From the NCBI GenBank assembly GCA_026002265.1, contig BOBG01000022.1, positions 1-22,895 of the forward strand: a DNA stretch of 22,895 nucleotides. Direction: 5' to 3'. Position 1 is the first letter of the stretch. Every line of letters begins with the position of its first letter. Positions 1-6,807 of the stretch are shown here, piece by piece. Under the pieces are notes generated by a model. That model saw nothing but the letters and a program-made list of their open reading frames with translations. It was not told the origin of the DNA and did not search any database. The translations under genes and the position numbers were made by a program. Source of the DNA: Spirochaetia bacterium. Its GTDB lineage: Bacteria; Spirochaetota; Spirochaetia; Treponematales; Breznakiellaceae.

Positions 1-139
1 TCTTGATCCATTTCATTAGCACCGATAAACTTTGCCCCAATTCCGGCGTGATCAAAAAGTGAAAATGATTATCCATGATACAAAAATTGTGAATATACTT
101 GACATTTTTCTGTTGTTATACTAGACTAACAAAAAAGGA
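1..139 (-). pseudogene. RAYT (REP-associated tyrosine transposase) fragment, cut by the window edge
   Basis: Read on the minus strand, bases 91 to 1 encode the HUH core of a Y1/RAYT transposase (HNFCIMDNHFHFLITP, containing the HFH metal-binding pair). These 91 bases are identical to 6399-6489 of the intact RAYT gene in this window. Upstream of base 91 the DNA stops matching, although a few residues (KNVKY) still resemble the family. An in-frame TAA lies about six codons further up, with no start codon between it and the core. The 5' third of the gene is therefore missing; the 3' part lies outside the window. Decayed duplicate copy; the extent beyond base 91 is inferred. Confidence 0.8.
114..122 (+). 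promoter_or_regulatory. extended -10 promoter for the feoA-like gene
   Basis: TG-t-TATACT is a good extended -10 element, 23 nt before the feoA-like ATG. A TTGACA at 99-104 is too close (12-bp spacer) to be a normal -35. The promoter lies in the degenerate 5' flank of the transposase remnant. Confidence 0.45.
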
Positions 140-145
140 GGAATT

Positions 146-364
146 ATGTGTTTAGCAGATTCACCGCAAGGCATTTCATTCAAGGTCCGGCAGGTAAAAT
201 TGGATAAAGAGGTGGGGAAACGCCTTGCTGATATGGGATTCACTGAAGGTGCAACCGGTGCAGTTGTACGCGAGGGTTTATTTCAGGGGCCATTGCAAGT
301 CCGGATCCGGGGCTATGATGTGTTAATCCGGTATACGGAAGCGGCTGGCATAGAAGTGGAATAA
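146..364 (+). CDS. FeoA-domain protein
   Basis: This 72-residue protein matches the FeoA fold, a small SH3-like beta-barrel that in ferrous iron uptake accompanies the FeoB GTPase permease. The family pattern is visible: a leading beta strand, the RLADMGFTEGA segment that corresponds to the RL-x-x-(L/M)G-(L/F)-x-x-G-x turn, then GPLQVRIRGYDVLIRYTEA near the C-terminus. Length is typical of stand-alone FeoA. The start is fixed by AGGAGG five bases before ATG. No feoB is present in the window; the next gene on the strand is a polyamine-type permease about 55 bases downstream. A role in iron uptake is family knowledge only, because FeoA-like domains also occur in regulators and orphan proteins. 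Confidence 0.8.
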   Translation: MCLADSPQGISFKVRQVKLDKEVGKRLADMGFTEGATGAVVREGLFQGPLQVRIRGYDVLIRYTEAAGIEVE

Positions 365-382
365 CGGATCGATTCCGGACTC

Positions 383-413
383 TTGACGCTGGATATTTTT
401 TTTTGTGTACTAT
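383..413 (+). promoter_or_regulatory. candidate promoter for potB, implying a very short leader
   Basis: TTGACG at 383-388 and TACTAT at 408-413 are separated by 19 bp. The -10 ends only 5 nt before the preferred ATG at 419, and no Shine-Dalgarno precedes that ATG. An alternative reading uses the TTG of the -35 itself as the start codon. Confidence 0.4.
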
Positions 414-418
414 CCGGC

Positions 419-1279
419 ATGATTAGTAGTCCAGGCAAACGTAATTTGGGGCTTCCGTACTCATCCCCTATGACACTGTGGTTTACGGTTTTTTTTCTCG
501 CGCCGCTTCTCATCATCGTTGTCTACAGTTTTCTCAAGAAAGGTCTATACGGCGGTGTTGTATGGGAATTTTCGCTCGATGCCTACCGAGGGCTTGCAAA
601 CCGGAGTTTGCTGTTCGTCACAGGACGGACATTGGTTATTTCGTTAATTGCCACCGCGATTACTATTCTCATAGCTCTTCCCTGCGGTTATTTCATGGCA
701 AAAAGCCGAAATCAAAATTTCCTCCTTCTTTTGGTTATTATTCCCTTTTGGACCAATTTTCTCATCCGGGTTTTTGCGTGGATGAATATTCTCGGCAACA
801 ATGGATTTCTAAATGATTTTCTGCTGCGAATCGGACTGATTGATGAATATATTCACTTTCTCTACAACCAAAAAACAGTTGTTCTTGTTCTTGTCTATAT
901 GTATTTACCTTATGCGATTTTACCCCTTTTTTCCACCATTGATAAATTTGACTTTTCACTTCTAGAGGCGGCCCGCGACTTAGGCGCCGGTAAAGCTGTC
1001 GCGATTTTCCGGATTCTCCTTCCCAATATCCGGAGCGGAATTTATACAGCTGTGTTATTTACGTTTATTCCTATTCTTGGTGCCTACGCGGTTCCTCTTT
1101 TGGTCGGTGGCAAAGATTCGTATATGCTCGGCAATATTATCGCAGATCAACTCACAAAAAGCCGGAACTGGCCGCTGGCATCCACCATTGCTATGGTACT
1201 CACTGCCGCGACAACGGTAGGCGCAGTCGTTATGCTTGCATTACAACACCGTGATTCCCAACCAAATGTAAAGGTATAA
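419..1279 (+). CDS. potB: spermidine/putrescine-type ABC transporter permease (PotB family)
   Basis: Inner-membrane permease subunit of a polyamine-type ABC importer. The 286-residue product has about six hydrophobic segments beginning with LWFTVFFLAPLLIIVVYSF. It carries the EAA coupling loop, EAARDLGAGKAVAIFRILLP, which docks on the ATPase subunit, and the PotB-like stretch IPFWTNFLIRVFAWMNIL. I chose ATG 419 over an upstream in-frame TTG at 383, because the TTG would add residues before the usual N-terminus and overlaps a -35-like hexamer. A working importer needs PotA (ATPase), PotC (second permease) and PotD (binding protein). None follows: the next gene is convergent. Family assignment is strong; polyamine specificity is inferred. 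Confidence 0.88.
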   Translation: MISSPGKRNLGLPYSSPMTLWFTVFFLAPLLIIVVYSFLKKGLYGGVVWEFSLDAYRGLANRSLLFVTGRTLVISLIATAITILIALPCGYFMAKSRNQNFLLLLVIIPFWTNFLIRVFAWMNILGNNGFLNDFLLRIGLIDEYIHFLYNQKTVVLVLVYMYLPYAILPLFSTIDKFDFSLLEAARDLGAGKAVAIFRILLPNIRSGIYTAVLFTFIPILGAYAVPLLVGGKDSYMLGNIIADQLTKSRNWPLASTIAMVLTAATTVGAVVMLALQHRDSQPNVKV

Positions 1280-1397
1280 ATTAAATGTTTTTTGGAGGAT
1301 TCCAGACTATCAGGATTGGACTTTAGGCCCCCTTCAATAAATAATAGTGTACTGGAAACATTAAAATTTCCGATTATCACGATGGTAATCCATCCGG

Positions 1398-2786
1398 TTA
1401 TGCATTTTTTACCTTTGAATCAATCGATTTCAGTATTACTGCAAGTTTTTCTTTATCTACTAAGGTGATGAGACGAGCTTCGGTAAAACGCCGAGCTTCT
1501 TCAGAATAAATTCCGGCAGTAATGCAAATACCTTGTCCCGCTTTTACCTCTTTGAAGCGCTGGTGAAAATCCCGGACAACCATTTCTCCAACTGGTCCCG
1601 TTGTCCGGATAAACCGGAACATAACAGTATCTGACCATTTTTGTGTATCAACTTCAGTTAAAATATCGGCCCAATCGTTCATGTGAAGAGAAATGTCAGC
1701 AATTTTTACCCGGCTTTTTGTAAAATAACCCATTACAATACGCCGGCACAATGCCACAAAATCTGCTGATGAAGCCATTAAAAATATCTGCAAATTCTTA
1801 TTACTGTTGAGTTCCTGATATTTTGTGATTAGCATCTTGACATCTTTATAATCCGGACTACTGTTGTTTACCTGTTTTAAGAGAGGGAGGGCTTTACTGA
1901 TATTCGATACACGAATATATGCAACTGCAAGCCGGTAACGCAGTTCGAGCAGCGTTTCCGGTTTTATAGCTTCATGTTTTAATCCAATTTCAAAATCTTC
2001 AATAGATGCTTCGAATTGATTCTGATTAAAATTAAGGAGTCCGGCATTTAAGCAAGCATCAGGACCCAATCCCGGATCCGGCCGGAGGTGTGAAAATATT
2101 TTAAGAGCTTGATCCGGCTGACCGGCCTCGTTGTAACATTCTCCGAGAACAAACAGTGATTCTTTATCATCCGGCGATAATTCTATTGCCCGGCGTATAC
2201 TCGTCATAGCATCTTTATACCGGTTCATTCTGAAAAATGACTGTCCTAAACATCGCAGAGTCGGTGTATGCTCCGGATTCGCTGAACGAGCAGCCTGCAA
2301 CAGCACAATCGCTTTATCATAGCCTTTTTTTTGAAATTCCATGGTTCCCAAGTTGTAGTTGACTTCAAAATCATCCTGCTTCAGCGCATACGCGGATTGA
2401 AGCGCTCTATAGGCATCATCCGGCTGCTCTAAGTTCACCGCACAGATTCCATAGCGCTGGTACGCTTCGAATTCATTTACCTTATGTTCAGATCCTTGGG
2501 AAGCCACTTCCAGCAAAATTTGGTAGGTTTTACTAGCTTTTTCCCAATCTTCCGCAGTAAAATAGGCATCAGCGACAACTGCCAGCGCCCCCGGATCCCG
2601 GGGGTTTTGAGAAAGTTTCTTGCTTGCGTCCTTGAATGTCGTTGTTTTCCGGGCTTTAGTCGATTTGCCTCCGGCTGAATCTTTTGCCGAATTTTTGGAA
2701 CGTCCCGTAAGATTTACGATAACAAGAACAACGAGGGTGAGAATTATAACAGCCGCCACAATGGGGATGATATCACCGATACTCAT
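1398..2786 (-). CDS. membrane-anchored TPR protein with degenerate Mrr-like C-terminal domain
   Basis: 462 residues. An N-terminal transmembrane helix (about residues 7-26, IIPIVAAVIILTLVVLVIV) is followed by a Ser/Lys-rich linker and then about seven tetratricopeptide repeats (roughly 55-330), for example the units around NYNLGTMEFQKKGYDKAI and LFVLGECYNEAGQPDQAL. The last 120 residues resemble the Mrr-type nuclease fold: GICITAGIYSEEARRFTEA and ITLVDKEKLAVIL match the family's closing motifs. At the strand where active Mrr enzymes have Q-x-K this protein reads FRFIRT, so the catalytic lysine appears lost. I infer a membrane-tethered, probably cytoplasmic scaffold rather than a nuclease. The gene follows the HEAT-repeat gene on the same strand with its own promoter. 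Confidence 0.8.
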   Translation of the reverse strand: MSIGDIIPIVAAVIILTLVVLVIVNLTGRSKNSAKDSAGGKSTKARKTTTFKDASKKLSQNPRDPGALAVVADAYFTAEDWEKASKTYQILLEVASQGSEHKVNEFEAYQRYGICAVNLEQPDDAYRALQSAYALKQDDFEVNYNLGTMEFQKKGYDKAIVLLQAARSANPEHTPTLRCLGQSFFRMNRYKDAMTSIRRAIELSPDDKESLFVLGECYNEAGQPDQALKIFSHLRPDPGLGPDACLNAGLLNFNQNQFEASIEDFEIGLKHEAIKPETLLELRYRLAVAYIRVSNISKALPLLKQVNNSSPDYKDVKMLITKYQELNSNKNLQIFLMASSADFVALCRRIVMGYFTKSRVKIADISLHMNDWADILTEVDTQKWSDTVMFRFIRTTGPVGEMVVRDFHQRFKEVKAGQGICITAGIYSEEARRFTEARLITLVDKEKLAVILKSIDSKVKNA

Positions 2787-2793
2787 GGTTGCA

Positions 2794-2823
2794 AGTATAC
2801 GTTATAAGATATGATAGTATCAA
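2794..2823 (-). promoter_or_regulatory. promoter for the TPR gene (leaderless type)
   Basis: On the minus strand TTGATA (2818-2823) and TATACT (2794-2799) are separated by 18 bp. The -10 is followed by exactly 7 nt and then the ATG at 2786, with no Shine-Dalgarno in between, so transcription would begin at or next to the start codon. Confidence 0.6.
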
Positions 2824-2839
2824 GACCTGCCGGTTACAC

Positions 2840-4228
2840 TCATTCCGGATTTTCTTCAGGTGAGGCTAGGGTTTCACTATCTGATTCCGGCTTCGCTGGC
2901 GAGATTCCAAGTTGTTCCAATGTCCGCAGCGCTTTCCGGGCGAGGCTGGCATTTTTATCCTGTGTCAAGAGTTGAAGCTCAGATTCGAGGCTGGTGAAAT
3001 GGTTGTTGACAACCATATCGAGTCCGATGGAGCGTTCATCGGCAGGTCCGGTCGTGATGAACCGTCGCGCCAGAGCTTCAAGTTCCGGAGTCACTGCCTG
3101 ACCCAAGACGCGGCGAAGTCCATTGTACAGCGAGGTCAGACGGGCGCGTTTTGCTTCATCAAGTTCGTCTACGATTTTTTGTGTATAGAAATCCGGATTA
3201 TTTTTGAGGAGCATTTCCGCGGCAATGACCCTGACCCGCTCCGGATTCCTCCGTGCCTCAAAAAGAGATCCGATAATTTCATTGGATTCCGCATTGTTAA
3301 TGGCAGCCAATGCCCGGATCGACTCGTCTTTTACAGCCGGAACCTCGTCCCGCTCTGCCCGGTACTTTAAGTAAGGAATTGCAGATTCGAGTTGGCGCTC
3401 ACCGGCCGCTGTGGCCGCGGCGATTCGAGTCCGGTAAAAAGAATCCCTGAACCCTTCCAAAATAATGGAATCAACACGATCACCGGAAAAAGGTCCAAGC
3501 GCGGCAATCGCACTCGCCCGGACCGTTGGATCCGAGGCATTCACCGCGGAAAGTACCGCATCGAGTCCGGAGGAATCCCCAAGTTTTGACAAAGCCTCCA
3601 GCGCAGCAGTCCGAAGCAGTGGACGTTCCTCATTATTTGTCGCAATATCGCTCAAAAAGGAAATACTTTCACTGGAACCGGTTTCCCCAATGGCACTGAT
3701 AAGATCACGGCGGTTTTCATCTCCCGGATTCCGGTTTGTGTAGTAATCCATTAAATAAAGCGCCGTTTCATCCGGTGCCGCCGCTGAAACTTTACCAAGC
3801 GCCCGGAACGAAACATTCATAAATGCCCGATCTCCGGTATCGAGAAGGTTTTTGAGCGGTTCAACTGCATCCGGATTTTTCATTTTACCAAGGTACTCGA
3901 TGGCCGCGATCACAATTTCGTTAGCAGTATCTTGATATGAATCAATAGTTTGAAGCGCACGTTCTTCAAGACCGGATTTTTCACGATCCCCAAAAAAGGC
4001 CCAGATTCCGGTCATAATAGCGGCATTTTCAGTCGTCTGCATCAGAAGCGCAAGATCCTCATCAAGGTATACACTATTTTCGTTTTTTAAAACTTGAATC
4101 AGTGCGCTAATCTCGGTTTCAGTCCCGTATTGAATAGTTTCCCGTTGCTGATCCTCAGGCGAGGACTCCTGCGCGTGTGCAAAAAATTCGCCCGCTGCCA
4201 TTAGTACGATGCAAAACAAAAATTTCAT
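2840..4228 (-). CDS. secreted HEAT-repeat protein
   Basis: 462 residues from the chosen start. A signal peptide is visible (MKFLFCIVLMAAGEFFAHAQ), with likely cleavage after AHA or slightly later. The rest is a run of about 40-residue alpha-helical HEAT/PBS-lyase-like repeats, with recurring phrases such as AAIEYLGKMKNPDAVEPLK, AALEALSKLGDSSGLDAVL and ASAIAALGPFSGDRVDS. Such solenoids bind proteins; no catalytic motif is seen. I chose the ATG at 4228, preceded by GGGAGG, over an in-frame ATG 51 bases upstream, because that ATG lies within the promoter's -35 element. The product is predicted to be periplasmic. It shares strand and neighbourhood with the TPR gene, so both may act on the same envelope complex, but that is inference. 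Confidence 0.8.
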   Translation of the reverse strand: MKFLFCIVLMAAGEFFAHAQESSPEDQQRETIQYGTETEISALIQVLKNENSVYLDEDLALLMQTTENAAIMTGIWAFFGDREKSGLEERALQTIDSYQDTANEIVIAAIEYLGKMKNPDAVEPLKNLLDTGDRAFMNVSFRALGKVSAAAPDETALYLMDYYTNRNPGDENRRDLISAIGETGSSESISFLSDIATNNEERPLLRTAALEALSKLGDSSGLDAVLSAVNASDPTVRASAIAALGPFSGDRVDSIILEGFRDSFYRTRIAAATAAGERQLESAIPYLKYRAERDEVPAVKDESIRALAAINNAESNEIIGSLFEARRNPERVRVIAAEMLLKNNPDFYTQKIVDELDEAKRARLTSLYNGLRRVLGQAVTPELEALARRFITTGPADERSIGLDMVVNNHFTSLESELQLLTQDKNASLARKALRTLEQLGISPAKPESDSETLASPEENPE

Positions 4229-4250
4229 GCCGCCTCCCACACAATTTTTC

Positions 4251-4279
4251 ATACTACTATGAAAAAACACATTTTGCAA
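4251..4279 (-). promoter_or_regulatory. promoter for the HEAT-repeat gene
   Basis: Minus-strand TTGCAA (4274-4279), a 17-bp spacer, then TAGTAT (4251-4256), 22 nt upstream of the preferred start. It includes the Shine-Dalgarno GGGAGG in the leader and rules out the longer ORF start. Confidence 0.6.
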
Positions 4280-4327
4280 GCACTCTCACCAACGGGGGAA
4301 TTTTTATATTTTTTAAAAACACAGATA

Positions 4328-4340
4328 GAGGTCTGACCCC
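4328..4340 (+). repeat. RAYT-associated 13-mer, A variant
   Basis: GAGGTCTGACCCC. It differs by one base from the 13-mer that bounds the RAYT gene at 6126 and 6755, and is the exact reverse complement of the copy at 11649-11661. Confidence 0.85.
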
Positions 4341-4343
4341 AAA

Positions 4344-4360
4344 TATGTTGTTATAACATA
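4344..4360. repeat. palindrome between two RAYT-associated repeats
   Basis: TATGTT and AACATA form a 6-bp inverted repeat around GTTAT, and TGTTATAACA (4349-4358) is a perfect palindrome. It sits midway between the two direct 13-mers, so the module reads repeat-palindrome-repeat. It could be a protein-binding site or the foldback of a REP-like unit. Confidence 0.6.
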
Positions 4361-4370
4361 ACAAGATATG

Positions 4371-4383
4371 GAGGTCTGTCCCC
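4371..4383 (+). repeat. RAYT-associated 13-mer, T variant
   Basis: GAGGTCTGTCCCC, identical to the copy at 6126-6138 and the exact reverse complement of that at 6755-6767. It lies 83 bp before the beta-helix gene start. Confidence 0.85.
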
Positions 4384-4465
4384 ATAATCAAAAAATTCCG
4401 GGTAACCTTTTATGCTGATGTGAGTGTTTTAGAGTTATGGTGTTTCACATATAAGGGAGATTTTC

Positions 4466-6100
4466 ATGAAAAAATTCAATGTTTTAACCGTAGTTGTATA
4501 TTCGGTATTTTTCTGCATGAACGTCAACGCACTGTCACCTGTAAGTGCAGTCAGGATTGATTTCGCTGCGAATGGCGTGGTCATCGATAATCCATTGGTA
4601 TCCAGCGGTGTCACCGTTACCAACACCGGTGGACACATACTAGTCAACGCCATAAATGCCGGTGCTGAAACGGTCTTCGTTCTTTCAGGTGCCGCATCAA
4701 ACGGGTCAGTGACGGTCTACAGCAATAATGCCGCTACAGTTGTGCTCAGTAGTCTCAGCCTTATCAACCCTAACGGCGCAGCTGTCACCATTCAAAGTAC
4801 CAAAACCATAACATTGACCCTGACTAATGGAACCATCAACCGTATCAGCTCTGGTGCAGCCAAGAAAGCAGCATTTCTTGCAAAAGGTAACATCATTGTA
4901 ACTGAGAACGGTGCACTTGACATCCGCTCAGATAGCGTAGGCATCGAAATCGATGGCATATTAACTATAACCGGGGGAAATATTAACATAAACACAACCG
5001 GTGAAAAAGGACATGGGATAAAGGTGTCCGGAATCATGAATGTCAACAGTACCGGAACCATAGCAGTAACTGTGTCAGGTAATGGTTCAAAAGGTTTTAG
5101 CGCAAAAAGTGATTTTATTTTAAATAAAGGCGCCATAACGCTCAACACATCCGGAAATGCGTTTTGGGAAGCAGCAGATTCTGATATTACTTCACCGGCC
5201 GGCATAAAATGCGATGGTATTTTAACAATAAATGGAGGAAGGCTCACCATTGCCAGTACTGGAACCGGCGGAAAAGGCATCAGCGTGGATGGGGATTTAA
5301 ATATAAACGGTGGAATGGTTAACGTCAGTACAACTGGCGGACAGTATGTATACGACAGAAATAATGACACAGCCGCGAAAGCAATTAAAAGCGATAGTAA
5401 TCTCACCGTAACTGGCGGTACCATAGTCATTAGAACATACGGTTTTGAGGCTGAGGGACTGGAGAGTAAAAAGGTTTTAACCATAACCGGCGGGGATATT
5501 GATATCGAGGCTTATGACGACTGCATCAATGCGAGTAATCATATTCAAATCGACGGCGGGCGTATTTATTGCCTGAGCCAGACTAATGACGGAATCGATT
5601 CTAATGGTACATTAAGCATAACCGGCGGATTTATCGTTTCAGCCGGTGCATCCGGCATGGAAGAAGGATTCGATTGCGATCAAAGCCGGTTCAGCATAAC
5701 CGGTGGTACACTCATCGGAATCGGCGGCGCAACCAGCAGCCCAACAGCGAGTGCCTGCACCCAATGTTCAGTAATTTTCAGCACAGCTACCCCCAATGTT
5801 GCAGTTATACGGATCGAAACAGTAGTAGGCGCAAAAGAAGTACTCACGTTCAAAATGCCACGTATTTATAGTCAACGTATGACATTATTGTTTAGCAGCC
5901 CATCTATAGAATCCGGCACAGAATATGTCATCTACACCGGAGGCAATATTTCCAGCGGAACAGATTTCCATGGATTGTTTTCCGGCGCCGTATACACGAA
6001 AGGAACAAATGTCGGAAATTTTACTACTAACTCGCTTGTTTCAGGCGTAGGTAATACCGGCGGACGTATGGGACCCGGCGGTGGTATGGGAAGACGTTAA
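4466..6100 (+). CDS. secreted beta-helix protein, Cthe_2159-like carbohydrate-binding family
   Basis: 544 residues with a signal peptide (first about 23-28 residues, MKKFNVLTVVVYSVFFCMNV). The body is a long series of short beta-strand rungs built on the pattern L-T-I-x-G-G-x-I/L-x-I, for example GILTINGGRLTIAST, NLTVTGGTIVIRTYG and TLSITGGFIVSAG. Acidic turns such as EAYDDCINASN and TNDGIDSNG resemble the calcium-binding sites of this family, whose founding member binds polygalacturonic acid and cellulose. The C-terminus is a Gly/Met/Arg tail (GRMGPGGGMGRR). Start: GGGAGA seven bases before ATG. No enzyme motif is visible, so binding or surface display is the most I would claim. The gene stands alone, between copies of a RAYT-linked repeat, which suggests acquisition. 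Confidence 0.78.
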   Translation: MKKFNVLTVVVYSVFFCMNVNALSPVSAVRIDFAANGVVIDNPLVSSGVTVTNTGGHILVNAINAGAETVFVLSGAASNGSVTVYSNNAATVVLSSLSLINPNGAAVTIQSTKTITLTLTNGTINRISSGAAKKAAFLAKGNIIVTENGALDIRSDSVGIEIDGILTITGGNININTTGEKGHGIKVSGIMNVNSTGTIAVTVSGNGSKGFSAKSDFILNKGAITLNTSGNAFWEAADSDITSPAGIKCDGILTINGGRLTIASTGTGGKGISVDGDLNINGGMVNVSTTGGQYVYDRNNDTAAKAIKSDSNLTVTGGTIVIRTYGFEAEGLESKKVLTITGGDIDIEAYDDCINASNHIQIDGGRIYCLSQTNDGIDSNGTLSITGGFIVSAGASGMEEGFDCDQSRFSITGGTLIGIGGATSSPTASACTQCSVIFSTATPNVAVIRIETVVGAKEVLTFKMPRIYSQRMTLLFSSPSIESGTEYVIYTGGNISSGTDFHGLFSGAVYTKGTNVGNFTTNSLVSGVGNTGGRMGPGGGMGRR

Positions 6101-6125
6101 TTATATATATTGAAAATAAATGCTA

Positions 6126-6138
6126 GAGGTCTGTCCCC
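6126..6138 (+). repeat. RAYT-associated 13-mer, left end
   Basis: GAGGTCTGTCCCC, identical to 4371-4383. It is followed by an A/T-rich palindromic stretch and lies 98 bp before the RAYT start. Confidence 0.9.
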
Positions 6139-6180
6139 AAAATTTAAAAATTTTCCGGCAAACCGAATCAAAACTACTGT

Positions 6181-6232
6181 CTCGATCCGTATTTTACTTT
6201 GATCGCTGTGTAGTGCCGGCGATCGAGGAGGA
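6181..6232 (+). promoter_or_regulatory. foldback overlapping the RAYT ribosome binding site
   Basis: CTCGATC (6181-6187) can pair with GATCGAG (6221-6227), and GATCGC (6201-6206) with GCGATC (6219-6224). The Shine-Dalgarno GAGGAGGA (6225-6232) begins inside the first stem. This resembles the start-site sequestering hairpins known from IS200-type transposase genes. Whether it folds in vivo is untested. Confidence 0.4.
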
Positions 6233-6236
6233 ATCT

Positions 6237-6776
6237 ATGGCGCGACCAGAACGAGGAGATACCAGTAAGGGATCAACCTACCATGTGGCATCGGAAATCA
6301 ACCGGAAGGCTTTCGACCTACAGGATGATGAGGATAAAGAGATGTTTTTAACAGTGATCGAGGAGGCAAAAACTAAAAAGAACTATAAGTTTGAGCTTCA
6401 CAATTTTTGTATCATGGATAATCATTTTCACTTTTTGATCACGCCGGAATTGGGGCAAAGTTTATCGGTGCTAATGAAATGGATCAAGATGGTTCTTGCG
6501 ATTCGCTGGAATCACAAGTATGGAAAAACCGGACATTTATGGGGAGATCGATTTTTCTCGCGGGAAATTATAGATGATGAGGATTTTATAACGGTTTATA
6601 ACTACATTGATCAGAATCCGGTAAAAGCTGGTATCGTGGAACGTCCGGAAGATTGGCCATGGGGTGGGTTGCACCATCACCAGACTGGAATTACCCGGGT
6701 AGTGAAGCCCGCGCCGGAGTGGGTGTTGGAGCGGCTGCCGTGGCACCGGCTACTGGGGACAGACCTCCGTCCCTAA
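6237..6776 (+). CDS. REP-associated tyrosine transposase (RAYT, Y1_Tnp superfamily)
   Basis: Single-strand DNA transposase of the HUH/Y1 group, 179 residues. Metal-binding HUH pair H63-F-H65 (in CIMDNHFHFLITP) and catalytic tyrosine, probably Y123, in YIDQNPVKAGIV, the diagnostic RAYT motif. GHLWGDRFFS (about 99-108) is also typical. The ATG at 6237 is set by AGGAGGA six bases upstream; a longer in-frame ORF from 6120 has no ribosome site and would run through the left inverted repeat. RAYTs mobilise short palindromic REP repeats rather than a full insertion sequence. Here the 13-bp repeats flank the gene. The C-terminus (LLGTDLRP) is encoded by the right repeat, a sign that the repeat and gene evolved together. 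Confidence 0.9.
   Translation: MARPERGDTSKGSTYHVASEINRKAFDLQDDEDKEMFLTVIEEAKTKKNYKFELHNFCIMDNHFHFLITPELGQSLSVLMKWIKMVLAIRWNHKYGKTGHLWGDRFFSREIIDDEDFITVYNYIDQNPVKAGIVERPEDWPWGGLHHHQTGITRVVKPAPEWVLERLPWHRLLGTDLRP
6755..6767 (-). repeat. RAYT-associated 13-mer, right end, inverted
   Basis: GGGGACAGACCTC, perfect reverse complement of 6126-6138, embedded in the last codons of the RAYT gene. Confidence 0.9.
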
Positions 6777-6807
6777 AAGCTGTCGAGCAATCTATACTAG
6801 TCTCCTC

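Larger units (their letters stand above)
6126..6767 (+). mobile_element. RAYT unit bounded by a 13-bp inverted repeat
   Basis: A perfect inverted repeat, GAGGTCTGTCCCC at 6126-6138 and GGGGACAGACCTC at 6755-6767, encloses the RAYT gene; the right copy lies inside its last codons. RAYTs act on REP sequences with just this kind of flank. Three further copies of the 13-mer lie elsewhere in the window and a gene fragment lies at its left edge, so the family has spread. Exact element ends cannot be fixed from one window. Confidence 0.65.

Noticed and set aside
99..122. Classical TTGACA/TATACT promoter before feoA
   Set aside because: The spacer is only 12 bp, too short for a sigma-70-type pair, so only the extended -10 was kept.
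1280..1397. potC remnant or terminator between potB and the TPR gene
   Set aside because: A GGAGG at 1293 is followed by no usable start, all frames close quickly, and the small inverted repeats lack T-runs.
4792..5484. A 230-codon open frame opposite the beta-helix gene
   Set aside because: It is the mirror of a repetitive, strand-rich coding sequence. It has no ribosome site and no recognisable protein, and the sense frame has a signal peptide and clear repeats.
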